Source: Actinomadura sp. J1-007
GTDB lineage: Bacteria; Actinomycetota; Actinomycetes; Streptosporangiales; Streptosporangiaceae
Direction of reading: 5' to 3'
Length of the DNA stretch: 64,000 bases
Assembly: GCF_009793335.1 (NCBI RefSeq)
Contig: NZ_WING01000001.1
Coordinates: 5,270,001 to 5,334,000, forward strand
Positions 1 through 14,036 of the stretch are shown one piece after another. Made by a program: the position numbers and the translations under genes. Positions within the stretch are counted from its first letter, which is position 1. Every line of letters begins with the position of its first letter. Under the pieces are notes generated by a model that searched no databases, had not been told where the DNA came from, and saw only the letters and a list, made by a program, of their open reading frames with translations.

Positions 1-738
1 TACCGCGACATCGACTACGTCGTGCTCCGCGAGGACGGCCTCGCCCCCGAACTGCGCGAGGCCGCCGCCCGGATGGGCGTCCCCGACGAGGTGCGGCGCG
101 AGCGGATGGTCCCCGCCCACGGCCTCCTGCCCGACGGTGCGGGGGCGCTCGGCACGTTCGGCCCCAGCGGCGAGGGGACGATCCACGGCAACTACCCGTT
201 TCGCGCCGAACTGGCCGTCGAGGACGCCGAGACGGTCGTGCTGACCTGGATCGACGACGAGGGGAAGCGGACGTCGGGCGGGCAGCCGTTCCGTACGCCC
301 ACCGGATACAAGGCGCGGTACGGGCCGGAGAACGTCGAGGGCGTCCAGCGGCACGCCAAGCGCGTGCGCGAGACGCTGATGCTCGCGCGCCGCCTCCTGA
401 GGGACCTCCTCCAGGAGGACCTGCCCGGACGCGTCTGGACGTACGGCGACTGGCGGCCGTACTACATCGACCACCCGATCACGGGCGTCGTGGCGCGGCG
501 GCTGGTCTGGGAGTTCGCGCCGCCCGGCTCCGACGACGGCTGGGTCGCCGCGCTGCCCGTGCCGGGCGGCGGGCTCGTCACCGCCGGCGGCGCCGCGCGC
601 CCCGTCCCGGCCCTGGAGGACGCGGCGCGGGTGAGGCTGTGGCGTCCCGAACGCGCCGGGGCCGACGAGATCGCCGCCTGGCGCGACCGCCTGGAGGAGG
701 TCGCGCTGCGGCAGCCGTTCCCCCAGATCCCCGCCTGA
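1..738 (+). CDS. DUF4132 domain protein, C-terminal part
   Basis: The frame is open from the first base of the window, so the gene starts upstream and only the last 245 codons are here. The visible part matches the C-terminal half of DUF4132 (MolR-like) proteins: a segment around PFRTPTGYKARYG, a helix with RETLMLARRLLRDLL, the motif HPITGVVARRLVWEF, and the family ending DDAARVRLW...AAW...QPFPQI. Proteins of this family are large, cytoplasmic and of unknown biochemical role; some sit beside AAA ATPase or VWA proteins. It ends with a TGA and converges on the carboxylase gene with a hairpin between them. The family call rests on motif memory. Confidence 0.72.
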   Translation, partial: YRDIDYVVLREDGLAPELREAAARMGVPDEVRRERMVPAHGLLPDGAGALGTFGPSGEGTIHGNYPFRAELAVEDAETVVLTWIDDEGKRTSGGQPFRTPTGYKARYGPENVEGVQRHAKRVRETLMLARRLLRDLLQEDLPGRVWTYGDWRPYYIDHPITGVVARRLVWEFAPPGSDDGWVAALPVPGGGLVTAGGAARPVPALEDAARVRLWRPERAGADEIAAWRDRLEEVALRQPFPQIPA

Positions 739-744
739 CCCCGG

Positions 745-769
745 GCGGTCGCGCCGCGGACGCGACCGC
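745..769. terminator. Bidirectional hairpin between convergent genes
   Basis: GCGGTCGCG (745-753) pairs perfectly with CGCGACCGC (761-769) around a 7-base loop. It lies in the 75-bp gap between two convergent genes, where a terminator serving both strands is expected. No T-run follows, as is usual in high-GC actinomycetes. A short GGGCCA triplicate follows at about 774-793. Confidence 0.55.
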
Positions 770-813
770 GCCGGGGCCAGGGCCAGGGCCAGGCCGGACG
801 CGGGAACGGGGCG

Positions 814-6311
<5,498 letters not shown>

Positions 6312-6447
6312 CGGTTGAGCCTCCCAAGTACCCCGCGCGTACGGCGACGTCCGGGTCGGGGAGCGTCGCTTGCACCTGTCCCTCTAGCCTGCTGGATCCC
6401 CACGTTGTTCACCAATGCCCCGCATCGAACACGACGGGGCCGCTGTG

Positions 6448-6464
6448 TTGTGGGGTCCCCACAA
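6448..6464. promoter_or_regulatory. 17-bp palindrome in the divergent carboxylase / methyltransferase gap
   Basis: TTGTGGGGTCCCCACAA has perfect 8-bp arms around one central base. It is the most symmetrical element in the 374-bp gap (6312-6685) separating the divergent carboxylase and O-methyltransferase genes. The minimal spacing suits a dimeric DNA-binding protein better than an RNA hairpin. I see no other clear element in the gap apart from the methyltransferase ribosome-binding site near 6672-6678. Confidence 0.4.
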
Positions 6465-6685
6465 AAAGGTCGCCGCCCGCACACCCCCGGCGGGCGCACC
6501 CGTAAGGGCTACCACACGCCCCCGCCGCCTCCTGCCCGCCTCGGGGAGCACGCCCGCCGGAACGGGCCGCATCGCCTTGCACGGCGGGGGATCGGGCGTT
6601 CGTACGGGGCGATTGACAGGCCGGAGCGGCGCGCGTTGGCTGGAGCCGCGGGGCCCGTCGGAACGAGTCGTACGAGGAGCGAGCC

Positions 6686-7723
6686 GTGCCTGAGCCGTCG
6701 CAGGACCCTGTGTCCGCGCAGGTCGACCGGCTGGCGATCGGGGCGGCGCTGGTCCAGGCCGTGCACGCGGCGGCCCGCTTCGGCGTCGCCGACGAGCTGG
6801 CGGCGGGGCCGCGCCCGGTCGAGGAGCTCGCCGCCGCGGTCGGCGCGGACGGCCCTGCACTGTACCGACTGATGCGCGCGCTGGCGGCGGCCGAGGTCTT
6901 CGAGGAGCTGGACGGGCGGCGCTTCGCGCTCGCGCCGCTCGGCGCCCTGCTCCGGGAGGGCGCGCCGGGCTCGATCCGCGACTGGGCCCTGGCCGTCGGC
7001 AGGCCCCTCTACCGGGACGCCTGGACGCGGCTGCCCGACAGCATCCGCACAGGTGAGCCCGCGTTCGAGACGCTGCACGGGCGGACCATGTTCGAGCACT
7101 TCGGCGACCATCCCGAGGAGGCGCGGGCGTTCGACGCGATGATGGCCGCGTCCGCCGGACGGCTCGTCGCCCCGATCGTCCGGGCCTACGACTTCGGGCG
7201 TTCCGGCACGGTCGTGGACGTCGGCGGCGGGAACGGCGCGCTGCTGTCGGCCATCCTGGCCGCCAACCCGGGCGTCCGCGGCGTGCTCTACGACCTGCCC
7301 CACGTGGTCGCCGCCGCCGAGCCTGGCCTGAACGGCCGCTGCCGGTGCGTGGGGGGAGACTTCCTCGATTCCGTGCCGTCCGGCGGCGACGTCTACCTGC
7401 TCGCCCACGTGATCCACGACTGGGACGACGATCGCGCCGCACGGATCCTCACCAACTGCCGCGCCGCCCTGCGCGGCGGCGCGGGCGGCGGCGCGGGCGG
7501 GGGCCGGGTGGTGCTGGCCGAATGGGTGCTCCCGGACGGGCCCGGCGGCGGCGGCTCCGCGCTCGCGGCGTGGACCGACCTGTCGATGCTGGTGATGACG
7601 CCCGGCGGACGCCAGCGCACCCGTTCCGACTTCGAACGGCTGCTGGGGCGCGCGGGGCTGCGCCTGTCGCGCGTCGTCCCGACCGAGAGCGAATGCGCGC
7701 TCGTCGAGGCCGTGCCCGCCTGA
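6686..7723 (+). CDS. SAM-dependent O-methyltransferase (Methyltransf_2 type)
   Basis: This 345-residue enzyme has the plant/actinomycete O-methyltransferase layout. An N-terminal winged-helix dimerisation domain (about residues 15-100: VQAVHAAARFGVADELAAGPRPVEELA) precedes a Rossmann fold with the SAM loop VVDVGGGNGALL (about residue 175) and HVIHDWDDDRAARIL, which supplies the catalytic-type His and Asp. Such enzymes methylate phenolic or carboxyl oxygens of secondary metabolites. A GTG start is preceded by GAGGAGC at 6672-6678. It lies 226 bp upstream of the short peptide gene and P450, so it could modify their product. A paralogue in the aminobenzoate locus (20288-21313) shares the same architecture. 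Substrate unknown. Confidence 0.85.
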   Translation: MPEPSQDPVSAQVDRLAIGAALVQAVHAAARFGVADELAAGPRPVEELAAAVGADGPALYRLMRALAAAEVFEELDGRRFALAPLGALLREGAPGSIRDWALAVGRPLYRDAWTRLPDSIRTGEPAFETLHGRTMFEHFGDHPEEARAFDAMMAASAGRLVAPIVRAYDFGRSGTVVDVGGGNGALLSAILAANPGVRGVLYDLPHVVAAAEPGLNGRCRCVGGDFLDSVPSGGDVYLLAHVIHDWDDDRAARILTNCRAALRGGAGGGAGGGRVVLAEWVLPDGPGGGGSALAAWTDLSMLVMTPGGRQRTRSDFERLLGRAGLRLSRVVPTESECALVEAVPA

Positions 7724-7949
7724 CCCGCGGGGCGTGGGGGCGCGGGCGGGCTCGGTGACGGTACGTCATGGGAATTGTCCAACGGTCATAGTTCGGGGTG
7801 AGGAGTTCGGGCGCCGTTTTGGGGCGGCGCTTATCGGCGGAAATGGCGGGCACCGACGGCGGTGACCGTTGCCCGGCCCGGAAGTGTGTGCGTAGATGAG
7901 GCGACGGCCACACATCCGCGAGGTGGCTTGAGGGAAAGGTGTGTCAGAC

Positions 7950-8030
7950 ATGACAAGGATCGTCAAGCGCGCGTTCGGCATGCACCGGGCACAGATGAAG
8001 GGCCGCTACATCGTCTACCGGCTCCGCTAG
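7950..8030 (+). CDS. Putative RiPP precursor peptide (26 residues) upstream of a P450
   Basis: A short ORF starts with ATG at 7950, ten bases after a purine-rich AGGGAAAGG (7931-7939), and stops with TAG at 8028. It reads MTRIVKRAFG...MKG and ends RYIVYRLR: a basic leader-like first half, then a Tyr-Ile-Val-Tyr block near the C-terminus. The P450 gene begins 103 bp downstream on the same strand. This layout (tiny basic peptide with an aromatic C-terminal motif, then a P450, with methyltransferases nearby) is that of P450-modified RiPPs such as cittilin (core YIYY), atropopeptides and biarylitides. A GTG at 7941 would add three residues but sits too close to the ribosome-binding site. A weak promoter candidate is TTGCCC (7869) - 18 bp - TAGATG (7893). 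The call is inference from size, motif and neighbour; no homologue could be checked. Confidence 0.5.
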   Translation: MTRIVKRAFGMHRAQMKGRYIVYRLR

Positions 8031-8133
8031 GGCGTGTTCAGCGCGGTGCCGGTGGCGTACGGCCCCCGGCACCGCACCCTTTCCGGATCAAGCACGTGTT
8101 GGGGAATCGAGGCCGGCGAGAGGGTCCTGACCG

Positions 8134-9471
8134 ATGTCCGAGCGTTCGGATATGACACTTCCCGGCCCGCGGGGCGGCATTCTCGCGCGCCATTTGACGG
8201 CCTACGAAGCCGACCCGATCGGATTCCTCACCGAATGCCAACGGGAGTACGGAGATCTGTTCCGCTTCGACACCGGCGTGGTCGTGGCCGGCGATCCGGA
8301 ACTGATCCAGCGGGTACTGGCGCGTACGAACCGCGACTCGGTGCCCAACGCCAACCCGCTCGACGGCGGCAGGTTCCCCACGCCGGAGCAGACCCGGCGC
8401 TGGATGCGGGCGCGGCAGCTCGCGCTGCCGATCTTCCGGTCGGCCGCGCTGCCGGCGCGGCTGCCCGCCGTACGGCGGGCCCTGGCCGCCGACCTCGACG
8501 CACTGGACGGCGTCCGGTTCGACCCGACTGAGAACGCCTGGGCGGTCTGCGTGCGCGCCCTGCTCCCGCTCTACGTCCCCGATCCCGCCCCTGGGCTGGT
8601 GGACGCGCTCCTCGGATCGTTCGACGCGTCCCTGCGTGCGGGCGAGGCCGCCGTACGCGTCCCGAGGTGGATGCCGAGCCGCCTGCGCCGCCGCGTCCGC
8701 TCCGCGGACCAGCGGGTCCGCGACGAGATCGCCCCCATGCTGGCCCCCGCCTGCCCCGCCCACGCCGCCCCCGAGCACGGCGGCCTTCGGCATGACGGCT
8801 CCGAGGACCATGAGCCTCCGGGGACGCTGCTGGAGCACATCCTCGCGCAGCCTGAGCCCGCGCCTCGGGACATCGCCATGGGGGCGATCGGGTTCACCTT
8901 CCTGGGGGCCATCGGGACGATGGGCGCGGTGTGGTGCTGGCTGCTGTACTGCCTGGCCGCGCATCCCGAGGCCGCCGAACGGGTCCGCGCCGAGGCCGCC
9001 GCCGCGTCCGACGGCGAGATCGTCCGCCGTCCGGAGCGGGCCCTGCCGTACACCCACGCGTTCGTCCACGAGGTGCTCCGGGTGTACCCGCCCGCCTGGC
9101 TGCTCGGCAGGGACGCCATCACCGACCTCGACCTCGGCGGCCACCGGGTGCCCGCGGGTACCGCGATCATGTTCAGCCCGTACCTGCTGCACCACGATCC
9201 GCGCTGGTGGGACGCGCCGGAACGGTTCGACCCGGAGCGCTGGCTGAAGGCCGAGCCGCCGCACGCGCCGAACGCCTACCTGCCGTTCGCCTCGGGGCCG
9301 CGCGGCTGCCTCGGCACGCACCTGGGCATCGCCGTCCTCGTGCTGACCGCCGCGCACATCTCCGTCCACCAGCGCCTCGAAGCGCCCGGCCTCGACCGGG
9401 TCACCCCGCACTTCGGCCCCTCGACGCTGACCCCCAAGGGGATGACGTGCCGCCTGGTCGGTACCTCCTGA
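8134..9471 (+). CDS. Cytochrome P450, possible peptide cross-linking enzyme
   Basis: This 445-residue haem monooxygenase shows the full set of P450 signatures: the K-helix ExxR in HEVLRVYPPAW, PERFDPERW, and the haem loop FASGPRGCLG with the iron ligand Cys392. The I-helix reads FLGAIGTMGAVW, a variant of the usual AGxxT motif with Gly and Thr retained. The start follows GAGAGGG at 8119-8125. The gene is immediately downstream of the 26-codon peptide, so the likely job is forming a biaryl, aryl-ether or C-N link between aromatic side chains of that peptide. A stand-alone hydroxylase is the alternative. No ferredoxin gene is nearby, so electrons must come from elsewhere. Confidence 0.88.
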   Translation: MSERSDMTLPGPRGGILARHLTAYEADPIGFLTECQREYGDLFRFDTGVVVAGDPELIQRVLARTNRDSVPNANPLDGGRFPTPEQTRRWMRARQLALPIFRSAALPARLPAVRRALAADLDALDGVRFDPTENAWAVCVRALLPLYVPDPAPGLVDALLGSFDASLRAGEAAVRVPRWMPSRLRRRVRSADQRVRDEIAPMLAPACPAHAAPEHGGLRHDGSEDHEPPGTLLEHILAQPEPAPRDIAMGAIGFTFLGAIGTMGAVWCWLLYCLAAHPEAAERVRAEAAAASDGEIVRRPERALPYTHAFVHEVLRVYPPAWLLGRDAITDLDLGGHRVPAGTAIMFSPYLLHHDPRWWDAPERFDPERWLKAEPPHAPNAYLPFASGPRGCLGTHLGIAVLVLTAAHISVHQRLEAPGLDRVTPHFGPSTLTPKGMTCRLVGTS

Positions 9472-9504
9472 CACCGTCGCGGAACGGACGGGAGCCTCGC
9501 CCGG

Positions 9505-10107
9505 TCAGTCCCGGGGCTTGCGCCAGGTGATGCTGTAGCGCCACAGCAGGTGGCGGCGGTACCGGGAGCCGGGCAGGGTCCGGGCGGCCAGCGCCCGCAT
9601 CTCGGGGTAGGTCACCGGAGGCGGCCAGACGGTGGGGGACGGGTGCTCCCAGTAGCCCTTGACCGCGCGGAGGGCGGCGTTGGCGGCCACCCCGGCGAGG
9701 ACGTACGGCAGGTCCTTGGGGTAGGTGTTGCGGGCGAGCCCGACGACGGCCAGGACGCCGCCGGGGCGCAGCAGGTCGCGCATCCGGGCCAGCGCGGCGG
9801 CGGCGTCCATGTGGTGCAGGGTGGCCACGGAGGCGACGACGTCGAACGAGGCGGGCTCGAACGGGTGGGTGAGGAAGTCGCCGACGATGTAGTCGATGTC
9901 GCCGGCCTGGTCGCGGGCCTGGTCGATGCCGGGGGCGTGCAGGTCGATCCCGGTGACGTGCGGCACGGTCCGCCGGAGCCCGCGGGCGAGCATGCCCTCG
10001 CCGCAGCCGACGTCCAGGGCGCGCTGGGCGCCGCCGGGCACGGACCTCAGGATCAGCGGGTGGTAGTGGATGTTGTGGTTCCACCGCCTGTCGTCCTTCG
10101 CAGCCAT
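9505..10107 (-). CDS. Class I SAM-dependent methyltransferase
   Basis: The product is 200 residues with an N-terminal SAM-binding core: ALDVGCGEGMLARGL (motif I, about residues 30-44), GIDLHAPGI (acidic motif II loop) and VASVATLHHMD (motif IV). The C-terminal third is a hydrophobic helix plus WPPPVTYPEMR, common to small-molecule methyltransferases annotated as UbiE/Methyltransf_11. The ATG at 10107 was chosen as the first start in frame that gives the complete fold. It converges on the P450 with a 33-bp gap, so it is not in the same transcript, but it could methylate the same product. It diverges from the membrane protein at 10183. Confidence 0.8.
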   Translation of the reverse strand: MAAKDDRRWNHNIHYHPLILRSVPGGAQRALDVGCGEGMLARGLRRTVPHVTGIDLHAPGIDQARDQAGDIDYIVGDFLTHPFEPASFDVVASVATLHHMDAAAALARMRDLLRPGGVLAVVGLARNTYPKDLPYVLAGVAANAALRAVKGYWEHPSPTVWPPPVTYPEMRALAARTLPGSRYRRHLLWRYSITWRKPRD

Positions 10108-10182
10108 GCGATCATCCTGCCGGACGCACGGCGCCCCGCGACCGATTGCGCTGCGGCGGCGGCGTGCGAGAAGGTCCCTCCG

Positions 10183-11649
10183 ATGCAACTCGCCGATCTC
10201 ACGCCCGCCGAGCGCCGCGTATGGCGGGCGTTCCCCAAAGGGCAGAGCGTCGGCTTCGGGCCGGGCGACGAGGAGGCCGTGCACGGCGGCTCCTGGGGCC
10301 CGGCTCGGACCGTTCGGGCGGAGGTGCTGAGGTCCCTGCTGCTGAACGGCTCGCGGGCGGACGGCGAGATCGCGGGCCTGTGGATCGTCGGGGGGCGGAT
10401 CAGCGGCCTGCTCGACCTCAGCGACGCGGTGCTGGAGCATTCGGTGCGGCTGCTGGGCTGCCATTTCGAGCGCCCGCCGATCCTGTACGGCGCGCGGACC
10501 CGGCGGCTCAACCTGCGGTCGTCGTACCTGCCCGCCCTGGACGCGGTGTCCCTCCAGGTGGACGGCCACCTGCGGCTCAGCGGATGCGAGATCCCCGGCC
10601 AGGTACGGCTCGGAGGGGCGCGGCTCGCCGGTGCGCTGTTCCTGGACGGGGCGCGCATCGGCGACAGCGACGGGGACGAGGGCGAGGAGATCCTCCAGTT
10701 CGATCACGGCGCGGTGGAGAACGACCTGTCGGCGGCGGGAGCGGTGATCCACGGCCGTTTCACCCTGACCGGAAGCACCGTCGGCGGGAACCTGGACTTC
10801 GACCGCGCCGAACTGCGCGCCCCCGGCCACGTCGCGCTCGACGCGGAGAACCTGGCCGTGGGCGGGCATCTGAGCGGCGAGGGGCTGCGCGCGCAGGGCA
10901 CCGTCAACCTGCGGGGAGCCACGATAACGAGGCATCTCGACCTCGTCTCCGCGCGGTTGTCGGCGCCCGGCGCGACGGCGTTGCGGGCGACCAGTTGCAC
11001 GATCGGGGAGCTGTGGCTGCGCGGCGCGGCGCCGATCGAGGGCGCGGTCAACCTGCGCCGTTCCCACGTCGAGATCGTGTTCGCCGAGCCCCGGGTCTGG
11101 CCGGAACGGGTCGGGCTCGACGGCCTGACCTACCGTTCCCTGCTCCCGCCGCTGCCCGCCGCCGAGCGCCTGGCGCTGCTGGAACGCGAGGACCTCGGCT
11201 ACGTGCCCCACCCTTACGAGCAACTGGCCGGGGCGTACCGCCTGGCCGGGGATGACGCGGCGGCCCGTACCGTCCAACTGGCCAAGCAGCGCCGCCGCCG
11301 CGCCACCCTGCCCTGGTACGCGCGGTGCTGGGGGCATGTGCAGGACGTCACCGTGGGCTACGGCTTCCGGCCGATGCGCGCGGCGGTGTGGCTGGTGGCG
11401 CTGATGCTCACCGCCGCCACCGCGTACGGGCTGCACCGGCCCCAGCCGTTGAAGCCGGGCGAGGCGCCCGACTTCAACCCGGTCTTCTACACGCTCGACC
11501 TGCTGCTGCCCATCATCGACTTCGGGCAGGAGAAGGCGTTCAAGCCGCGGGGCTGGCACCAGTGGCTCGCGTACCTGCTGGTCGTGCTCGGCTGGGTCCT
11601 GGCGACCACGATCGTCGCGGGCGTCACGCGCGCCGTCAGCCGCCAGTGA
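10183..11649 (+). CDS. Beta-helix membrane-anchored protein of unknown function
   Basis: This 488-residue protein is often named membrane-associated oxidoreductase in actinomycetes, but no cofactor motif is visible. Residues about 50-320 form a run of short repeats of the type LDLSDAVLEHSVRLLGCHF / GHLRLSGCEIPGQVRLGGARLAG, resembling pentapeptide or bactofilin right-handed beta-helices. A linker with AYRLAGDDAAARTVQLAKQRRR follows. The C-terminus has two hydrophobic spans, AVWLVALMLTAATAYGL and WLAYLLVVLGWVLATTIVAG, flanking an extracytoplasmic loop with DFNPVFYTLDLLLPIIDFGQE. GAGAAGG at 10168-10174 precedes the ATG. The architecture suggests a membrane-tethered scaffold or sensor; the oxidoreductase label is unsupported by the sequence. 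Confidence 0.7.
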   Translation: MQLADLTPAERRVWRAFPKGQSVGFGPGDEEAVHGGSWGPARTVRAEVLRSLLLNGSRADGEIAGLWIVGGRISGLLDLSDAVLEHSVRLLGCHFERPPILYGARTRRLNLRSSYLPALDAVSLQVDGHLRLSGCEIPGQVRLGGARLAGALFLDGARIGDSDGDEGEEILQFDHGAVENDLSAAGAVIHGRFTLTGSTVGGNLDFDRAELRAPGHVALDAENLAVGGHLSGEGLRAQGTVNLRGATITRHLDLVSARLSAPGATALRATSCTIGELWLRGAAPIEGAVNLRRSHVEIVFAEPRVWPERVGLDGLTYRSLLPPLPAAERLALLEREDLGYVPHPYEQLAGAYRLAGDDAAARTVQLAKQRRRRATLPWYARCWGHVQDVTVGYGFRPMRAAVWLVALMLTAATAYGLHRPQPLKPGEAPDFNPVFYTLDLLLPIIDFGQEKAFKPRGWHQWLAYLLVVLGWVLATTIVAGVTRAVSRQ

Positions 11650-11694
11650 CCGGGGCCCGGTGCGCGCGCCCGCCGGTCGGACGGGCCGGGGCCG

Positions 11695-12579
11695 TCACGT
11701 CACGGTGATCAGTGTGTGCATGCCCTTGGCGGCGAGCCGGCCGCCGTCGGACAGGTCGACCACCCAGGTGATCAGCGCGTAGCGGCCCGGCTTCAGCGGG
11801 GCCGCGAGCACCAGGGAACGGCGGGGCGACAACGGCGGGGCGCCCAGCGACGCACCCGCGAATGGCGGCTCGCTCCACTCGCCGTTCTGCACGCCCTCGA
11901 AGAACTTCTGCACGTCGGCCCGGGTCGTTCCCGGCCGTACGGGGACGAAGAGGGCCTCGTTCACCTGTTCCATGCGGTTGGAGAGCAGCAGCGGCGCGCC
12001 CGCCCGGATCCGGGACGGCGCGTGGAACCGGGGCCCGGACGCCGTGCGCGACATGCCCACGACCGCGCCGGGACGGGGCGCGCGCCCGCGGTGGCGCTCG
12101 CGCTTCACGGTCAGCGCGCGCAGCGCCTCGGCGCCCGCCGGGGTCCCGGTCTCGAAGTCCATGTAGTCGAGCAGGTAGTAGGTGCCGGGCCGCAGCGTCG
12201 TGGTGAACGTCGTCGGCCGTCCCGGCTGGGCCTGGGCCCCGCCGACGAGCTCCGCCTCGGCCATCAGCGCGCGCCCGGCCGGGACGGCGACCTCGGGATC
12301 GTCGGCGAACACCTGGCCCAGATGGGTGGCGAAGCGCTCCGGCGTGGCGCCGGGACGCAGCCGGACCAGGCCGATGATGCTGCCCGACTCACCGGTCGCG
12401 GTGGTGCTCACCCGGAACGACGTCGGCCCGCTGGTGAACGACGCCGGCGCGGTGAACCCCTCGTCATCGGCCTTGACGTCGATGACGGGCGCGGCGGAAC
12501 CGGCCTCGGCGGGCGCCGCCGCCACCGGCACGCTCAGCGCCGCGGCAGCGGCCAACCCCAGGAACTTCCGTCGCCTCAT
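11695..12579 (-). CDS. Tat-exported protein with two homologous halves
   Basis: The 294-residue product begins RRRKFLGLAAAAALSVPVAAA, a twin-arginine signal (RRKFLG) followed by a hydrophobic stretch and AxA-type cleavage sites, so it should be folded and exported. The mature part contains two related units. In the first, LVRLRPGATPERFATHLGQVF leads to TLRPGTYYLLDYMDFETG. In the second, FVPVRPGTTRADVQKFFEGV leads to PLKPGRYALITWVVDLSDGG. The RPGTYxLxxY pattern is common in secreted beta-sandwich proteins. No catalytic motif is recognised. It converges on the gene at 10183 with a 45-bp gap and has the 1.46-kb non-coding stretch upstream. Confidence 0.6.
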   Translation of the reverse strand: MRRRKFLGLAAAAALSVPVAAAPAEAGSAAPVIDVKADDEGFTAPASFTSGPTSFRVSTTATGESGSIIGLVRLRPGATPERFATHLGQVFADDPEVAVPAGRALMAEAELVGGAQAQPGRPTTFTTTLRPGTYYLLDYMDFETGTPAGAEALRALTVKRERHRGRAPRPGAVVGMSRTASGPRFHAPSRIRAGAPLLLSNRMEQVNEALFVPVRPGTTRADVQKFFEGVQNGEWSEPPFAGASLGAPPLSPRRSLVLAAPLKPGRYALITWVVDLSDGGRLAAKGMHTLITVT

Positions 12580-14036
12580 CAGAACTCCGTACTCTCGTGA
12601 ACGGCCCGGGGCCGGGTGGCTCGCCGGGCCTTCGTGACTGCGAAGGAGCACCGGCCCGTTCGCCGGGACGTCCCGGCCGCCGGCCGAGGGCGGCGCTTCC
12701 ACCTCGCGCGGCCCCGGCGCGGCGGGGTACGCGGCGAACGGCCGGGCGCTCCCGGCTGGAAGTATGCGCGGGCCGCGAAGTCCGGCGACAGTGCCGTGAT
12801 CACGAGAAGCCGGTGAATCGCCCACGCGGCGACATGAGATCTTCACATCGCCGGCCCGGCGGCGGCCCGCGGGCCCGGCCCGCCCCGCACCTGGCCGGCC
12901 AGAACGGCGTCGCGGGAACGGGCCGATCCCTCCGGCGCGTGATCCGCCCCCGGTGAAGATCGACGTCGATTTCCCCGCCGCGCGCCGTCCCGGAGAGCGG
13001 GAACGCCGCCGCACGACCGTTCGGCGCGACCGACCGCTGGCGTCGCCCGCGCGACGATTCGCGCTCCGCATTCCGTACCAAGGCCCGGCCGCGCCATCCG
13101 GGACCGTGGCGTGACAGGCCGTTCTTCCGGATCGCATTCGCCGTGCGGAATACCGGTGGACGCCCGCCGGCCCGAGGAGTCCGCCCTCGCCCGCCGGTAC
13201 GCGACTTGCCTGTCCAGGGCGGGTCCGGCGTCCAGTCGTTGCAGTCGGGCAAGGAATCTTGACCGGTTGGACGTTCTTGAATCACCCCCTTTGGTGTAGG
13301 GGAGGAGAATGGTCGAACGTGCTTTTCCTTCTCCAGTTTAACGAGGCGGTGACCCCGTCGCGAGAATGGATGGGGAAAGGTCCACGGTGGCAGGCAGAAT
13401 GCGGGGGAAGGGTGACGGAGTGGGCGTGGCGGGGGCGTTCGGCTCGGGGCGGGAGGCCGTGGTGATCGCTCGGCTCGTCGGTGTCGGCGGGCGCCCGTCG
13501 CGACGATGGCGGGTCGTCCCCCGCGGGTAGCACCGTCTCGGAGAGTGGCCGGTCACAGGGTGCTACGGGGTTATGGACAGGCCCCTTCGCAGCATACGGC
13601 GTCGAACGGCGTGGTCGCCCGGGGGACGGCCGGGGCTGCGGCCCGCCGGGGCGTCGCGGCGGGTGGGCGGGTCGCGGGAGTGCCGGGAGCGGCGGCCCCG
13701 GGCGTCCGGCGGGTGGCCGCGAACGCGCACGCCACTGCCGATTTCCAGCGCCTTTCCCTCGAATTCATCTTGCTATATCGACGTCCCCGCCCCGGTTGAA
13801 TCGATCTTGCGGTGGGCGGCGGAGGCGCGGGGGAGAGGCTCGGTCCGGGGGCCGTCCGGGTGGCGCCGATCTTGTTCGCGGAGAAACCGACCGGCCGTGA
13901 TCCGGTTTTATTGACGTCCATTAAGTGGAACGGTGCGACGTGCTTCCCGAGGGTATTCGGCATTGCTTGACAGCATTCATGATTTCTGTTGGACTGATCG
14001 TCAGTTGATCATTATCCGCCTGCACGGGGGGTTGTC
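12580..14036. other. 1.46-kb stretch without a convincing protein gene
   Basis: Reading frames here lack family motifs, good starts and normal third-position bias. The right end (about 13,730-14,036) is less GC-rich than its surroundings and looks like regulatory DNA for the gene at 14037. A ten-codon ORF (13309-13341, MVERAFPSPV) follows GGGGAGGAG but is too short to call. Nothing else is supported. Confidence 0.5.
13967..13995 (+). promoter_or_regulatory. Sigma-70-like promoter for the GAF regulator
   Basis: TTGACA (13967-13972) is separated by exactly 17 bp from TGGACT (13990-13995), about 40 bp before the ATG at 14037. The -35 is perfect; the -10 is a moderate match. It lies in a locally AT-richer segment, as expected for a vegetative promoter in a high-GC genome. 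Confidence 0.5.

Noticed and set aside
13309..13341. Ten-codon ORF (MVERAFPSPV) after GGGGAGGAG
   Set aside because: The ribosome-binding site is too close to the ATG, no downstream gene is near enough for an attenuator role, and ten codons cannot be supported by composition.
12597..13900. Several overlapping ORFs in the 1.46-kb gap
   Set aside because: None has a recognisable domain, a good ribosome-binding site or normal codon bias.
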